A stretch of DNA of 64,000 nucleotides. Origin: Helichrysum umbraculigerum (lineage: Eukaryota > Streptophyta > Magnoliopsida > Asterales > Asteraceae). Under the pieces are notes generated by a model, which was not told the origin of the DNA, searched no databases, and was given only the letters and a program-made list of their open reading frames with translations. This document shows positions 32,801 to 44,620 of this stretch, in pieces. Every line of letters begins with the position of its first letter. The first letter of the stretch is position 1. The position numbers and the translations under genes were made by a program. Location: positions 82,733,001-82,797,000 of the forward strand of contig CATIUR010000003.1 of assembly GCA_949592205.1 (NCBI GenBank), in the 5' to 3' direction.

Positions 32801-34247
32801 TCAAACTCTCACCGCTCAACTCGAAGCACTCAAACCAGAAAACTTGATAAACGAGGCCTTGCGAGGCATGGACAAACAATTTGAAACCAAACCTAACGGG
32901 GCCAAATACTTCTCGAATCGAATCTGGTTACCAAGTTTTGGGAACCTTCGAGACTTGGTGATGAATGAAGCTCACAAGTCAAAATACTCTATACACCCCG
33001 GTGCCGACAAAATGTATCACGGCATCAAGGAAATGTACTGGTGGCCCAACATGAAATCTGACATTGCAACCTATGTTGGCAAGTGTCTTACTTGTTCCAA
33101 AGTTAAAGCTGAACACCAGAAACCCTCCGGTTTGCTACAACAACCCGAAATACCACAATGGAAATGGGAGCAGATCACCATGGATTTCATTACTAAACTC
33201 CCGAAAACTTCTAACGGTTGCGATACCATTTGGGTGATCGTTGACCGACTCACTAAATCTGCTCATTTTCTAGCCATCAAGGAAACTGATAAGATGGAAC
33301 GCTTGACACGGATCTACCTGAAAGAGATCGTATCAAGACACGGCGTGCCCATCTCAATCATCTCCGACCGAGATGCTCGATTTACTTCTCGCTTCTGGCA
33401 ATCACTGCAAAAATCTCTCGGTACTCGACTGGATATGAGTACGGCTTACCATCCTCAAACCGATGGCCAGAGCGAACGAACTATACAAACACTGGAAGAC
33501 ATGCTACGAGCCTGCGTAGTTGACTTCGGTAAAAACTGGGAAAATCACTTACCATTGTGCGAGTTCTCGTACAACAACAGTTATCACACCAGCATAAAGG
33601 CTGCACCCTTCGAGGCACTGTACGGTCGTAAGTGCCGGTCACCTATCTGTTGGACTGAGGTGGGGGATACACAACTCACCGGTCCAGAAATCATACATGA
33701 AACAACTGAAAAGATCGTCGGCATACAAAACCGACTAAAAGCCGCTCGTGATCGTCAGAAAAGCTATGCTGACGTGAGACGCAAACACCTTGAGTTCCAA
33801 GTAGGGGACAAGGTACTTCTCAAAGTGGCACCGTGGAAAGGTGTCATTCGATTCGGAAAACGAGGCAAACTAAATCCTAGATACATCGGACCATTCGAAA
33901 TCCTTGAAAGGATTGGCCCAGTGGCATACCGCCTGCAACTTCCTGCTGAGCTTAGCAGCGTTCACAACACATTCCACATTTCTAATCTGAAGAAATGTCT
34001 GTCTGACGAGACACTGATTATACCGCTCGACGAAATTCAAATCGATGATAAACTTCATTTCGTTGAGGAACCTATGGAAATCATGGACCGTGAGGTCAAA
34101 CAACTAAAACAGAGTCGTATTCCCATCGTGAAAGTCAGGTGGAATTCTAGATGTGGTCCGGAATTTACCTGGGAACGGGAAGACCAAATGCGACAGAAAT
34201 ATCCACATCTCTTCCCAGACAACGCACCGACCGTGCAATCGAGCTAA
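29835..34247 (+). CDS. Element D gag-pol polyprotein, uninterrupted, with chromodomain
   Basis: 1,470-residue single ORF. Gag about 45-220; CCHC knuckles C285-C288-H293-C298 and C313-C316-H321-C326; protease DTGA at 375-378; RT about 560-760 with VFIDD at 708-712; RNase H with D858, E895, D920 and D963; integrase zinc site H1047-H1054-C1084-C1087 and catalytic D1117, D1178, E1214 (35 residues between the last two); chromodomain about 1405-1462 ending TWEREDQMRQKYPHLF. This order and the chromodomain identify a Tekay-type Ty3/gypsy chromovirus, a group that targets heterochromatin. All catalytic residues are present. One oddity: the normally invariant MPFGLTNAP of RT reads MLFGLTNAP (L680), with R672 where A and E have Gly. 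Confidence 0.97.
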   Translation: MPPKSRPYTDAQITSLITQAVTEALARNTPPNSTRNSDAAETSAAKPCSYKDFQNCKPLSFKGIEGAIGLIRWFEKMESVFRISKCAEDDKVKFSTCTLEDGALSWWNSYTQSVGIDTAYLLPWEDLKKMLTDEYCPSEQLHKLDEEFWNLKVQGTDIVAYTTRFQQLTVLRPAMAGTGPDKIKKYIRGLPEPVRGNVASSNQTTLHGAIRLAHELLAMNEDPELPTPSSNSNKRKWSDNHNNHQNKKPETIKAYTSSFDDKGAYKGTKPYCSKCQRHHHGSCPCSKCKRFGHLAKDCRSNTTDTNTSAPKTCYGCNGTGHFKKDCPKLNNNNNRNNNNARGRAFVLKSGEARQDPNVVTGTFLLNNLTASVLFDTGADKSFISDEFYPLLDTTPIALDSKYTVELANGKLIEADSVIPNCTLNLANELFSIDLIPVEIGSFDLIVGMDWLSKHRAEIVCFEKIVRIPLVTGGTLSIQGETGGTRINIVSYMKTRKYLRKGYQAILAHVMEKKSVEKRLEDVHIVRDFPEVFPEDLPGLPPTRQVEFSIDLVPGAAPVARAPYRLAPSELQELSTQLQELLDKGFIRPSSSPWGAPVLFVKKKDGSFRMCIDYRELNKLTVKNRYPLPRIDDLFDQLQGSSFYSKIDLRSGYHQLRVRDDDIPKTAFRTRYRHYEFQVMLFGLTNAPAVFMDLMNRVCKPYLDKFVIVFIDDILIYSRNEQEHAQHLKTILELLKHEELYAKFSKCEFWMQTVQFLGHIIDNQGIHVDPSKIEAIKYWQAPTTPTEVRQFLGLAGYYRRFIENFSKIALPLTALTQKEKKFDWTDKQESAFQLLKQKLCSAPILSLPEGNDDFVVYCDASHQGLGCVLMQRDKVIAYASRQLKVHEKNYTTHDLELGAVVFALKIWRHYLYGTKCTIFTDHKSLQHIFDQKDLNMRQRRWVELLTDYDCEIRYHPGKANVVADALSRKERVKPLRVRALGMTIHNDLINQTLTAQLEALKPENLINEALRGMDKQFETKPNGAKYFSNRIWLPSFGNLRDLVMNEAHKSKYSIHPGADKMYHGIKEMYWWPNMKSDIATYVGKCLTCSKVKAEHQKPSGLLQQPEIPQWKWEQITMDFITKLPKTSNGCDTIWVIVDRLTKSAHFLAIKETDKMERLTRIYLKEIVSRHGVPISIISDRDARFTSRFWQSLQKSLGTRLDMSTAYHPQTDGQSERTIQTLEDMLRACVVDFGKNWENHLPLCEFSYNNSYHTSIKAAPFEALYGRKCRSPICWTEVGDTQLTGPEIIHETTEKIVGIQNRLKAARDRQKSYADVRRKHLEFQVGDKVLLKVAPWKGVIRFGKRGKLNPRYIGPFEILERIGPVAYRLQLPAELSSVHNTFHISNLKKCLSDETLIIPLDEIQIDDKLHFVEEPMEIMDREVKQLKQSRIPIVKVRWNSRCGPEFTWEREDQMRQKYPHLFPDNAPTVQSS

Positions 34248-34268
34248 TTTCGGGACGAAATTCTTTTA

Positions 34269-34280
34269 ACAAGGGGAGAA
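34269..34280 (+). other. Element D polypurine tract
   Basis: ACAAGGGGAGAA directly before the 3' LTR, following TTCGGGACGAAATTC, the usual end of Tekay-type elements. Confidence 0.9.
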
Positions 34281-36570
34281 TGTAACAACCGCCAAATTAG
34301 GGCTAGTATTAGCGCCTAATTCTTTGTTAATACATGTAATTAGTTCTGTGTTAGGCTAATTTATGTATCGGATTATATGTTGGTAAATATATGCAACTTT
34401 GCGATTTGGCTTAAATCGTACGCAACTTAAATAGAATGAAATTCTATTCGGTTAACACGGACGTTGGTGAACAAATGTTTATAAACTAAAATAACGCAAT
34501 TATGACCGAAACGCTATTTTATAATAATTAATAATTATCTCGTATCGCTCGATCAAAGTTTACACGATTTAAAAACAAAAGTATTCAAACTTATTTGTAA
34601 AATATTTAAGAAGAAATGTCGCGTAATTATTTGTATTTAAAACCTACCATTTAAAATGTAAAATAATTATTAACGTTTAAACGACGGAGAAAACGAACAC
34701 CGCACGGGACACGTAGACGGAGACTGAAAATGGGATATAAACCCCACCTCCACCTCCCATTTCCTTTTATTTCATTTCTTCTTTCTCTCTCTCTTCCCTC
34801 CTTTCTCTCTTTCTCTCTAATCACCACCATCCACCACCAACTTCACTAATTCGCAAAATACTACTATCAAACGGCCTCGGATTTCGTGACTACTTTGGAA
34901 GAAAACGTTCACCTACTCCCGATCTACCTTCCTATCTTTTTGGATTTTCAATCCGACAATTTGTAAGTTTCTGACAAATCCCGACATCTCTCGTTTTTGA
35001 TCATTTTTACTAGTTTATGGTTTAAATAGGCTTATTATGTTCATATAAGGGTTGGGTAAAAGATTTGGACCCAACGGAAACCGGGAAACTCGTTTTCGAC
35101 AAAAATTCCGGCCATCAGACCGCTACGTCGCACCTGGCCAGGGGCCTCTGCGACGTCGCGGCCTACGTCGCACAAAAATCCCAACGTCGCACTAGCGACG
35201 CAGCCCCTTACGTCGCATTAACTTGCGGACGTCGCAAGTAGCGACGTAGACTTTAACGTCGCAAACCGAACCAACGTCGCATTAGCGACGCCGCCCCCTA
35301 CGTCGCATTGATTTGCGAAGGTCGCATCATGCGACGTACATGCGCACGTCGCACTCTACGTCGCTAGCGACGTCGCATGCTACGTCGCACAAACCAGAAC
35401 TTTGAAAACTCACATTTTCACTAAGTGTCGAACTTTTACAACCTCAAATCCTTATACGATACGACCTAACAAACATAATAAAACATACTTTCCTATTACA
35501 ATTACTCTAAATTGCGTTATAAATGACAAACTTTAATTATAACAAATCACCAACGGGCCGTATACTTTGATACGAACGCGAACAAACCAACATTTAAACA
35601 CAACGGGTTGTATGAACAACTAGCCTAGATGGTCTTGCGAGACATCTACTTACTTAACCTTACGTGTTTAGGCACTAGAAGGTTACGGGTTCGGAGAACC
35701 TACTTGATTTACTACTACTTGCTATTTACCACTGCTCGACTCAGGTGAGTCTTACAGCCCCACTTTTACTGTTTTATACTTTGGGGTGAGATACTTAGCA
35801 ACTGTTTTACGTATGAACACAATGTACTGAACTGAAAACATTACTGTTTACAAACAAACGCATGAGTTACTTTTATCCACTGAAAGCCTCCTAATCGTAA
35901 GTTGTTAGTTATGGACTTAAGCGCGATTACTAATAGATGGATCCATTTGGGACTGACAATCCCTGTCTGGGGTGGTAGCGCCACCACGTACCGATTTACA
36001 CGTAGAAACAGACATATTAGTATTTGTTACATATGAGTGTGCGGATAGCACTCACGGGGGTACGTGATATATTCACACTACACGGTTAAGCTTCAACTTA
36101 TGAGCTCATGGCACTGTACTGATTAACTGATTTACTTACTTTGCTTGATAGCAATACGGGTACATACTTGTGGTTCATAACACCTACTTATTACTAAACC
36201 TGTGAGATTCACCAACCTTTTTGGTTGACACTTTTTAGCTTTGTATCTCAGGTACACTTACGGAGTAGGATTACTCCAGGATTACTAGCTAGAGTCGCAT
36301 GATTTACAAACTGCATTTAACGGAGATTCTTTGGCATTATCTTTTGTAACTATGGTGATGTAATAGAATCTCCCGCTATACGCGTGGGCTCTAGGGAATT
36401 ACATTTTGTATACGAAAACCTACGGTTTTCAAACGATTATTAATTATGAAATGTAACTATTTTACAAACGTCTCATTTAGAGGTCGTTTACTATTAATCT
36501 TGTGCTTTGTATATTGATTAGTAACACCCAATGTATGCTTCCGCAAATCATTAAATTTGGGGGTGTTACA
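34281..36570 (+). mobile_element. Element D 3' LTR
   Basis: 2,290 bp, same length as the 5' copy and about 99.8% identical by eye (about four substitutions). It ends GGTGTTACA, followed by the duplication GTACT. It carries the word array (35124-35390) and the hairpin at 36213-36227. With a commonly used plant rate of 1.3e-8 per site per year this divergence suggests an insertion below about 0.1 million years; the estimate rests on a handful of differences. Confidence 0.97.
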
Positions 36571-36575
36571 GTACT

Positions 36576-37451
36576 TTCCCCCATCCAAACGAATTAAGTT
36601 AAAGAAAGACATCTTGAACTTCCAACAGTTTCATGATGAATCAATTTACAGTGCATGGGAAAGATTTAAGAGGTTGCTTAAAAGATGTCCTAACCACCAA
36701 ATCGAACGATCAACTCAGTTGTGCACATTTTATAATGGTCTCGCACCGCACCACAAGCCAATGCTCGATGCCGCTGCTCGAGGAAACTTCACACGTTACA
36801 CGGATGACGAAGCCTGGAATCTGATTGAGAGCATGACCATGAATCACAACGATTGGAACACTGATGAGCATTCCTCATCATCGGCACCGCTTGCCTTCCC
36901 AATCCTGTGCAAACTGAGGCGATCAAATCTCTGACGGAACACATCGGAATGCTGACCGAGGAAATAGGAAAGCTGAAGAAACCTCCTCAACAGGTCTACC
37001 ATATTCAGTCCTGTCGGAACTGTACCAATCTACAAGCTACAAACCCTGTTGATGGAACAGCCTACCATGACCAGTTCCGAACTCACCCACGTCCACCTGA
37101 TTAGACTCAAACCTCTCCTCCTCGAGCCAACCAATACCTACCAATTCCACCACCCAACCAATTCCAATACCCAACCTACCCACAACAACCTCAACTTAGT
37201 TATAACCAACCACCATTGCTTCCCGGAACCACATCTGAGATGGCCCAATCTTCTGAACCCACTAGGCCAATTACTAGTCGAGACGACACCATCATACAAA
37301 TCATCCAAACGATTACGGCTAGACAAGACCAGGTTGATCTCTTCCTGAGAGACCAACTAACTTTACTATACACTCTTGTAACCCAAGTAGGTCGACTAGC
37401 AGAACGTATCGACACTAGACCACAGGTAGCACCTTTCATAACCCACATACT
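36576..37451 (+). pseudogene. Element F gag, C-terminal part
   Basis: Continuation of gag after D: the first codons (FPPSKRIKLKKDILNFQQ) complete the KYFPPSK motif that D split. The block DESIYSAWERFKRLLKRCP is a hallmark of Athila-group gag. A frameshift near 36890 moves the frame to 36907, an in-frame TAG occurs at 37102-37104, and another frameshift lies near 37440. The Gln/Pro/Asn-rich stretch 37100-37220 is a linker. I found no CCHC zinc knuckle, in line with Athila-group gag. Confidence 0.8.
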
Positions 37452-38246
37452 ATGGAAGCCAACCACGTAACCAACCAAGACTCCAAGGTGGCACCGAGCC
37501 AACCTTCAGTTCTTTCTCCGGTGAAAGAACAATCTCCTGTCACACAGACAGTTGAGAAAAAGTCTTCTTCAAAGCCTAAAAAGGAAAGCCTACCATTTTC
37601 AGGACGCCTCAAGCAACAATCTAATGAAGTCAAAGCTTTCAAGTACGCTAAATATGTTAGGAGACTTATCTCAAACAAAGACAAGGTACCCGAAGTACCT
37701 AAAGTCCCGCTAACTGCTGATTGTTCAGCGATCCTTCAAAATCATCTACCGGAAAAACTAGGAGATACCGGACGTTTTACCGTTCCCTGCTCTATCAACC
37801 AATCTGGTGATATTCGCTCTTTGGCCGATCTAGGAGCAAGTATCAACCTAATGCCACATTCATTATTCAAAAGACTAGAATTAGGAGACCTTAAACCCAC
37901 TATAATGAGTGTCCAGCTAGCTGACCAATCTATTAGATACCCTAAGGGAATAGCAGCGAACATCATGGTTAAAGTCGACAAGTTCTTTTTCCCAACTGAC
38001 TTTGTGGTAATGGATATTCAGGAAGATATAAACATCCCAATAATCCTAGGTAGACCTTTTATGAACACCGCCAGAGCAGTCATCGATGTGCACTCACAGA
38101 CGATCAGCTTACGCGCTCACGGAGAAAGCATCACATTCAAGAACGATAAGAATGACTGTGTTCCGATGGAGAATGTTGAGCTATATACGGTCTCTATTAG
38201 CCAAGACACATCTGATGACGAGATCTTTGAACCAGCAGCCAAGTAG
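37452..38246 (+). CDS. Element F aspartic protease
   Basis: 264-residue segment whose N-terminal third is low complexity. It then carries LPFSGRLKQQSNEVKAFKY, the standard lead-in of Athila-group proteases, and the retropepsin-like core (LADLGASINLMPHSLFKRL, then IPIILGRPFMNTARAVIDV). The active-site triad reads DLGAS, as usual in this group. It ends at an in-frame TAG (38244-38246), after which the same frame stays open, so the segment was probably part of one longer protein. In Athila elements RT would follow; here it does not. Confidence 0.8.
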   Translation: MEANHVTNQDSKVAPSQPSVLSPVKEQSPVTQTVEKKSSSKPKKESLPFSGRLKQQSNEVKAFKYAKYVRRLISNKDKVPEVPKVPLTADCSAILQNHLPEKLGDTGRFTVPCSINQSGDIRSLADLGASINLMPHSLFKRLELGDLKPTIMSVQLADQSIRYPKGIAANIMVKVDKFFFPTDFVVMDIQEDINIPIILGRPFMNTARAVIDVHSQTISLRAHGESITFKNDKNDCVPMENVELYTVSISQDTSDDEIFEPAAK

Positions 38247-39518
38247 GAAGAAGAGATGAAAGAAGAAAATGAGCCTTCTGCCAATGAAGATATTTATCCT
38301 CTTGATTCTCTAGAAATGCCTGATCCACAAGCCTTATCTCAAGAAATCATCTGCATCCCAATTGTCTCTACTCATGAACAAATGATTTCTGTGATAAACG
38401 AATATGATGGTGACCCTCATATTATAATAGCAGCTATTAGAAATTCTACCAATGATTACTCTTTACACCAAAGATGGCTAATAGCGGTTCTTGAGGCAGC
38501 ATCCACTATCTATCTCACTAGCAAAGGAACCGAAGATCCGCTCAACCTTAGGCATTGCATCAGAGTATTCGCAGATGCACTCAAATCTCAGCTCAAGAAA
38601 GAAAGGAACAACGCGAATGAACTACTCTTCTACATTGAACAGAGACAAATATACCGCAAGGTGTATAATGTTCTCATGGGCTCTGCGTTTCCTTATTCAT
38701 CAAAACAGAGGGAGAAGTTGGGTGCTATCAGATGAAATATTGAAGATGCTACTGACTTCATGGTGATGAGGAATCTACAGGGATTCCTTGACTTATTAGC
38801 TGAGAAAGATCACCTGAGTACCAAAGAAAGCAATCGATTTATCATCAAGACTACTTTAGAACATCATATTAAATTCATAATCGAGGAGCTTAGGTACATC
38901 ACTAGGGACGAAAGCAGGCGTAATCACCCCCTCATTGTTAAAAATATGTCTCTACTCGATATTGTCACTTTTGTGACAACTCGATTACACGAGATATTGA
39001 ATGCAGAAGACGCCGAGAAAGCAGAGTATATCCTCCAGGCTGGATATCGTGAGATATTCAACAAACTAATTCATATTTTCAAAAACTCTGGCTTTCCTTT
39101 CACCTTTCATCAGCACCAGCTAATCAAAAGCTTGTGCAAATCTACAGCTGTATTCGAAGGAGATCCTCATAGTGAAGAATTCGAAGATCTGAAGTTGAAG
39201 TTACTAGAATTTATGGACTCCTTTAGACTCAGGTATCCGAGTAGGGAAGTGATCAAGTCAAGAAAAACAACGCAGATTGATCCCAATGGGCCAATCACTA
39301 AGGCGGTTGATTACATTACGCAAGGATTACTAAGTCTTTCAAGAGCAGCCTCAGAACAACTTCGAAACTTCAAAGTGGATACCATGGAACTGCTAGATCT
39401 AATCTCAACCATGGCCTGCCATTTCCAAAGGATCTATCCTCCGCGATACTCTTTCCCACAACCCAGGGCACCTAATGTCACCATCACTAGCCCTGGGAGC
39501 TCCTTCCCGTACACCTAA
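38247..39518 (+). pseudogene. Element F unknown helical region replacing RT/RNase H/integrase
   Basis: One frame, continuous with the protease, open for about 424 codons except for the TAG at its start and a TGA at 38733-38735. The two pieces, 159 and 252 residues, are rich in Leu, Ile, Lys and Glu and look almost wholly alpha-helical. I recognise no RT, RNase H, integrase, envelope or known domain. Two halves resemble each other: a helix-rich stretch ending GSAFPYSSKQREKL (about 38685-38725) and one ending NSGFPFTFHQHQLI (about 39088-39130), suggesting an internal duplication. It ends in a Pro-rich tail (RAPNVTITSPGSSFPYT). Function unknown; a structural or RNA-binding role is only a guess. 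Confidence 0.6.
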
Positions 39519-41862
39519 TCTCAGAGGTATAAAGTTGAGCTCTCGACTCTAACAGCAGCGCTTCTCGGGAGGCAACCCGTGGAATAAGAAGTGTAGAGAG
39601 AATAGTGTCAATAAGTGAAGAAAATCTCTGACTATCCTTCACACTTGGTCACACCAAAATATTTTATGAAAAACATTATGATATTACAACTCATTTGCAA
39701 AATAAACCACTCGTCTCAGAAAATAGGAAATCAATTTGAAGAATGATAATTCTTGTGTTTCGAGCATTTGAGGTACTTGCATACTACTTTTATGCATTAT
39801 GCTCGAACTCGTTTAAAAACACATGTTTTATAAAAATGATTTGTAGTAGAAAATATCTTTTCAAAATCTGAGACAGTGATTTATCTCTTCATTTGCAAAT
39901 ACTATGAGTTTGTAAAAATGGTACGACCAACGTGTTCACACTTACGAGATTGCTTCACAAGGAGAATAATGGATGAAGAAAAATAGCATGACGCTTGAAG
40001 CCGAGACGCTCTTCATGGATGCAGAAAAAGATCCTGGCAACATCTCTTTTCAGCAAATTCAGATTCTCAGCTTCATTGCAGCTCGCTATCTAGGGAGTGT
40101 CCTTACCCTTTACCCTCTTTTGATTATAATTATGTATATTATTTGCTTTGTTAAGTTTGTTATGTAATCTATACTCTACCCTAAGCTTATCACTAAGTGT
40201 GGGATTCCAGCCCAAAACAAACACTTGAGAAACATTTTCTTACATGTTCAAACTAAGTGTGGGATTTTACTTCCAATAAATCTCAACTCAAGAGAACATT
40301 AGGGACAATGTTCCTCTAAGTGTGGGATAGCATGTATAAAATACCTTGGTTAGTTTTTATGATTTTTAATGTCCGAAATAGCAAACCCAGAAAATGTTCC
40401 TCAAATTTTTCAAAATTTTTCAAGAAAATTAAAAAGTATGAGCTAAATCTCTCGATTATCTCTACTATTTTGAGTCAAAATATCTTTTGAAAGGAGCAAC
40501 TTTCAAATGTGAGTAATATATTTCGAAATCTAGGGAAAATAAGGTAGAAATTTCTTAAGCAAGAAATGATGATCTGATAGGAGCATGACAAAGCACATAC
40601 AACCATAATTGCAGTGAGGTATCTTGAGCCTAAAAGCATTCATCTTTAATGCTTCACTATTCATTTCTTGTGTGTGCCGATGCATGTATCTCTGAATTGG
40701 AACTTGCTCTTGACATACGTTTCGAGACCACATTGGTGTGTGCCGTACGTGGTATAGGTGTAATTAAATGACCTTGACATTCCCTAGGATTTAACCCCTT
40801 TTTACATATCTTTTCAAGCTCAAAACCCCTCCGATACTCAATTTTAGTATCGATGATCCGCCTAGTAAACCCTGTTGAGCCTAAACCTTTCATTTCATAA
40901 AACCCTCATCATTAAACCGTACTTCCCAAATATCCCCAAACTTATCTTAGAATTTCTGAGGTTGTGAAAAACATCTTTTAGAACATCCGATTCGATTATG
41001 CTCTCAAGTCTTCCTCTTTCGTGTTCTCCAAAAGAACTATATCTCTAAAAGGAGCGAAAAATTGGCACCGCAAAAGGACTCGATGTTCAAGATCAAATAT
41101 CATAGTTCTGAAAAGGATTTCTGAAAGAATCAAAAGAAAATATCCTTGGAAATTCTTTGGAAAGAAGTTCTGAAGAAAAAAAAATAGAAAAAAAAATAAA
41201 AATAGAAAATGCAGAAAAAGAAATAGAAAAAGAAGAAGAAGAAGAAAAGAAAAGAAAAATAGTCAAGAATAAAGCTACAAAGTCCTTCGAAGTATTATCC
41301 TCACGAGAAAAATCCGATAGAAGACGAATAGCTATCTCCTTTCCGTTCTAAAATAAAGTTGTTCATGATCTTAGTTGTTTTAAGATAAGCAACCCTTACA
41401 ACCTAAATATACCACTATCCATACCCTTTAAACCCTCACCAAACACTACAGCCCTCATAAATGTCTTGGGATAATTAGCACCGTCCTCACCTAAGTGGTG
41501 GAGATCCGATTCTCGATCAAGCCTATGACGATGAGAGCTGCATGACTGGCTATTTGAGTGATTTCATTTGTTCTAGATTGATAGGAAACCAGATACACTT
41601 TGAGTGAATTGAGTGACCACCTTTTGTGAGATCGCCTAGTCATGTGTACTCCAAGATCATGAGATTTGGATGTATGCCTAAGAGAATCTTTTCTTGTTTA
41701 AGGAAGAATCATCTTATCTTTCCATATATTCTTGAAACTATCTTACTTGCATCTGGAAGTGGTAACTCTTAGAAATGTTGTGACTCGCTCTAAAATGTTT
41801 TAAAATGTTTTCAAAAACTGAGTATTGCTTGAGGACAAGCAAAGTCTAAGTGTGGGATAACT
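39519..41862 (+). other. Element F 3' untranslated region with repeated CTAAGTGTGGGAT
   Basis: 2.3 kb without a credible gene. A hairpin-like GGGAGGCAACCC, familiar from Athila-group 3' regions, lies at about 39570. CTAAGTGTGGGAT occurs at 40193, 40253, 40316 and 41846, the last copy next to the 3' LTR in the polypurine-tract position. A purine-only stretch (AAG/GAA repeats) lies at 41157-41270. Confidence 0.75.
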
Positions 41863-44263
41863 TGATGTGACGTAAAAAGTCATGTTTTTAAGGGCTATAT
41901 TCCACACTTTTTGGGCACATCTTTAGTGAAAACATTCAAAAACAATCATTATTTACTAAAATTCACTAAAGTGCTCCAAATATAGGCGTTGCTGCAAAAA
42001 CCACAAAAAACGTCCAAATAACGAGCAAAACAGAGCGAATAAACAACAACCAATTCTCACACCCTCATTTACCTTATGATAAACATATTCTAACCTTATG
42101 GTATGATGTAATAGGTAAAAACGAGACGGGAGAATCAAGAATCATGCAAATTGGGTGAAGAACGGAAGAGATACGGCTTCTACATATCGTTAAAAGTCAT
42201 TTCGACTATGCTTGAGTTACACACATCCAATTTCAGTGAGATTGGCACCATTAGAAGCGTAACGAAATTACGAAGTCACAGGCGAAAGAATCAGGTCAAA
42301 CGGACGTGTAACGAAGGAGATACGCGCGTTTTAAGCAACGAATGAAATCAGACGGAGACGGTATACGGCCCTGGAGACCGTATACGGCCCTACCAAGACC
42401 GTATACGGCCCTAGACACACCGTATATGGCCCTATGAAGGCCGTATACGGCCCCTCATGCCCCATATGCTGCCCGTTTGTGCTTCGTTTGCTTGTACGTT
42501 GGTGCTTCGCGACTTGTACAACTGATTTGGAGCTTTGCCTATAAATAGAGGGTCACCTCTCCACATTTTCACACACCATTCTTCATTCCACTCATTTCCT
42601 CACTCTCACTTTCTCTCTCACACACACTCTCTCTCTCTCTCTCTCTCTTCTTTTTCTCTCTCTAGAATTGGGGTTAGCATCAGTTAGTTCTCAGTTAATA
42701 TTTAATTGGGACTAACGGAGGGACTACTTTTGTAATAGCATAGGGAATAGTTCAGGGGCTTATTTGTAATATTGTCAAAGATATTGCGGAGGTTCTGCTT
42801 GTACTCTCTCTCTAACGTTTATTCAATCTACGCTTTATTAACGGTTATCTCTTTCCTTATCTATTATAATGATGATTGCTATTGTTATTATGCTAGATTT
42901 AGGACCTGTTATTATGCGTAGTGAGTAGTTATATTGTGTGTTTGTTGTGATGTAGTTAGTCATTAATTGGGATGATGTCATTATAAAACAACGAAAGTAA
43001 CGTTATACGGCTTTCATTTGTATAGCGCCGGAAACATCACTAATGTGTGGAGTACGGAACATGGAAGCTATGAAAGTCGTGGGCACAATCTGTTGTGGAT
43101 TAATGTTCCAAACTATTATATCTTATAAATGAAAACTCGGTGCTTTGATTACGCGTTCCATCTATGATTTTAAACCGCATATTCAACTAACGCCTTTCCA
43201 CCAATAAACGTGGTTTAAACCTTTCGAAAAGACGTCATATCTGGGGTAATTAATTATCTGTGTTTTGGTTTTGGATCTGTGCAAATACTTTATACGTATT
43301 GTACACCGTGAATAAACTTCTGATTAAATATATGTGTTTAAATAATATGGTCTGGTTTTGAAGCTGTGGAAATGCTGTTTTAAACAAGTATTGTACACTG
43401 TGAATAAAGTAGGGATTTATTGGTTAAATCTAAGTGAGGGCTGGTTTAAATCATAAATGGGGAATCTCTGATCTAAAATACAAACTCAGTTTATGAATCC
43501 AGAAAGGAAGACGAGGAATCATCTAGTATTCCAAATTTGTCTATCACCCTTGAATTCTACAAAACCATTGATGGAAAGTAATCAAACACCAACCAAGTCT
43601 TAAACCTAAATGTTTTATTCAATTGAGTATCGCTGTGGTGTTAAGAACGGTCGGACCGTTAGTGGTTCTGTTACTCTATGCATGCACCCAGGAATCTTCG
43701 TATTCCAGAAAAGGGTCACTGTTCCGTAACAGGGCAGTGTTGAGAGTTGAGCAGCCTCCTTCGATCAGAATCACGATAGCCTAGTTACTCAGCGACATAC
43801 TGATTGAGCAATCAATCAGTAGGGTGCTAGTGCTTACACCACAAATACTTAAGACAAATAAAATACAAATCTTTAGAAAGACGTTTTCATAACCTAAACT
43901 AAAACATCATCCCAATGCAAGGCTAACGAAATCACAACAAACACCCCATCTATCCTGACTGCTATCCCTTTATTTTATTTTATTGCGTAGTTTAATTAGT
44001 AATATAATTTAGAAAACAAACAAAAACAAACCTCCATCTGCTTTCAAAACAACCTTCACTAGCTAGATTCGGACATCTTGATTTCTCTGTTTCACAATAC
44101 CGTTGGTTTTGAAGAACGGCCATAGGTCATACTTGCTGCTATACACCTTTAGCACTGGTAAACTTAGGCCCCAGCATTTTACAAATTTAAAACTCCACTG
44201 ACACGTCGCCAGTAGTCGGTGCAACGACAGGTTAAATCCTAACCGACCGCAGGTGGCGCGTCA
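41863..44263 (+). mobile_element. Element F 3' LTR
   Basis: 2,401 bp, same ends as the 5' LTR and followed by the duplication CGGAT (44264-44268). TATAAATAGAGGG lies at about 42540 and the CCGTATACGG array at 42359-42455. About 41 bp at 43875-43915 are absent from the 5' LTR. Confidence 0.95.
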
Positions 44264-44546
44264 CGGATCGAGATCGATTTTTGCGAGTCGAGATTTGGAC
44301 TTGCGGGTCGACTTGACCTGCGGATCGACTTGACTTGCGAGTCGACTTGACCTGCGGATCGACTTGACTTGCGAGTCGACTTGACCTGCGGATCTACTTG
44401 ACCTGCGGATTGACTTGACCTGCGGATCGACTTGACTTGCGGATCCACTTGACTTGCGGATCCACTTGCTAGTTGACTTTTTGACTGCGAGTTGACTTTT
44501 TGAAAAAGTGCATTTTTGATCCTAAACGATGAATTTTGACACATTC

Positions 44547-44620
<74 letters not shown>

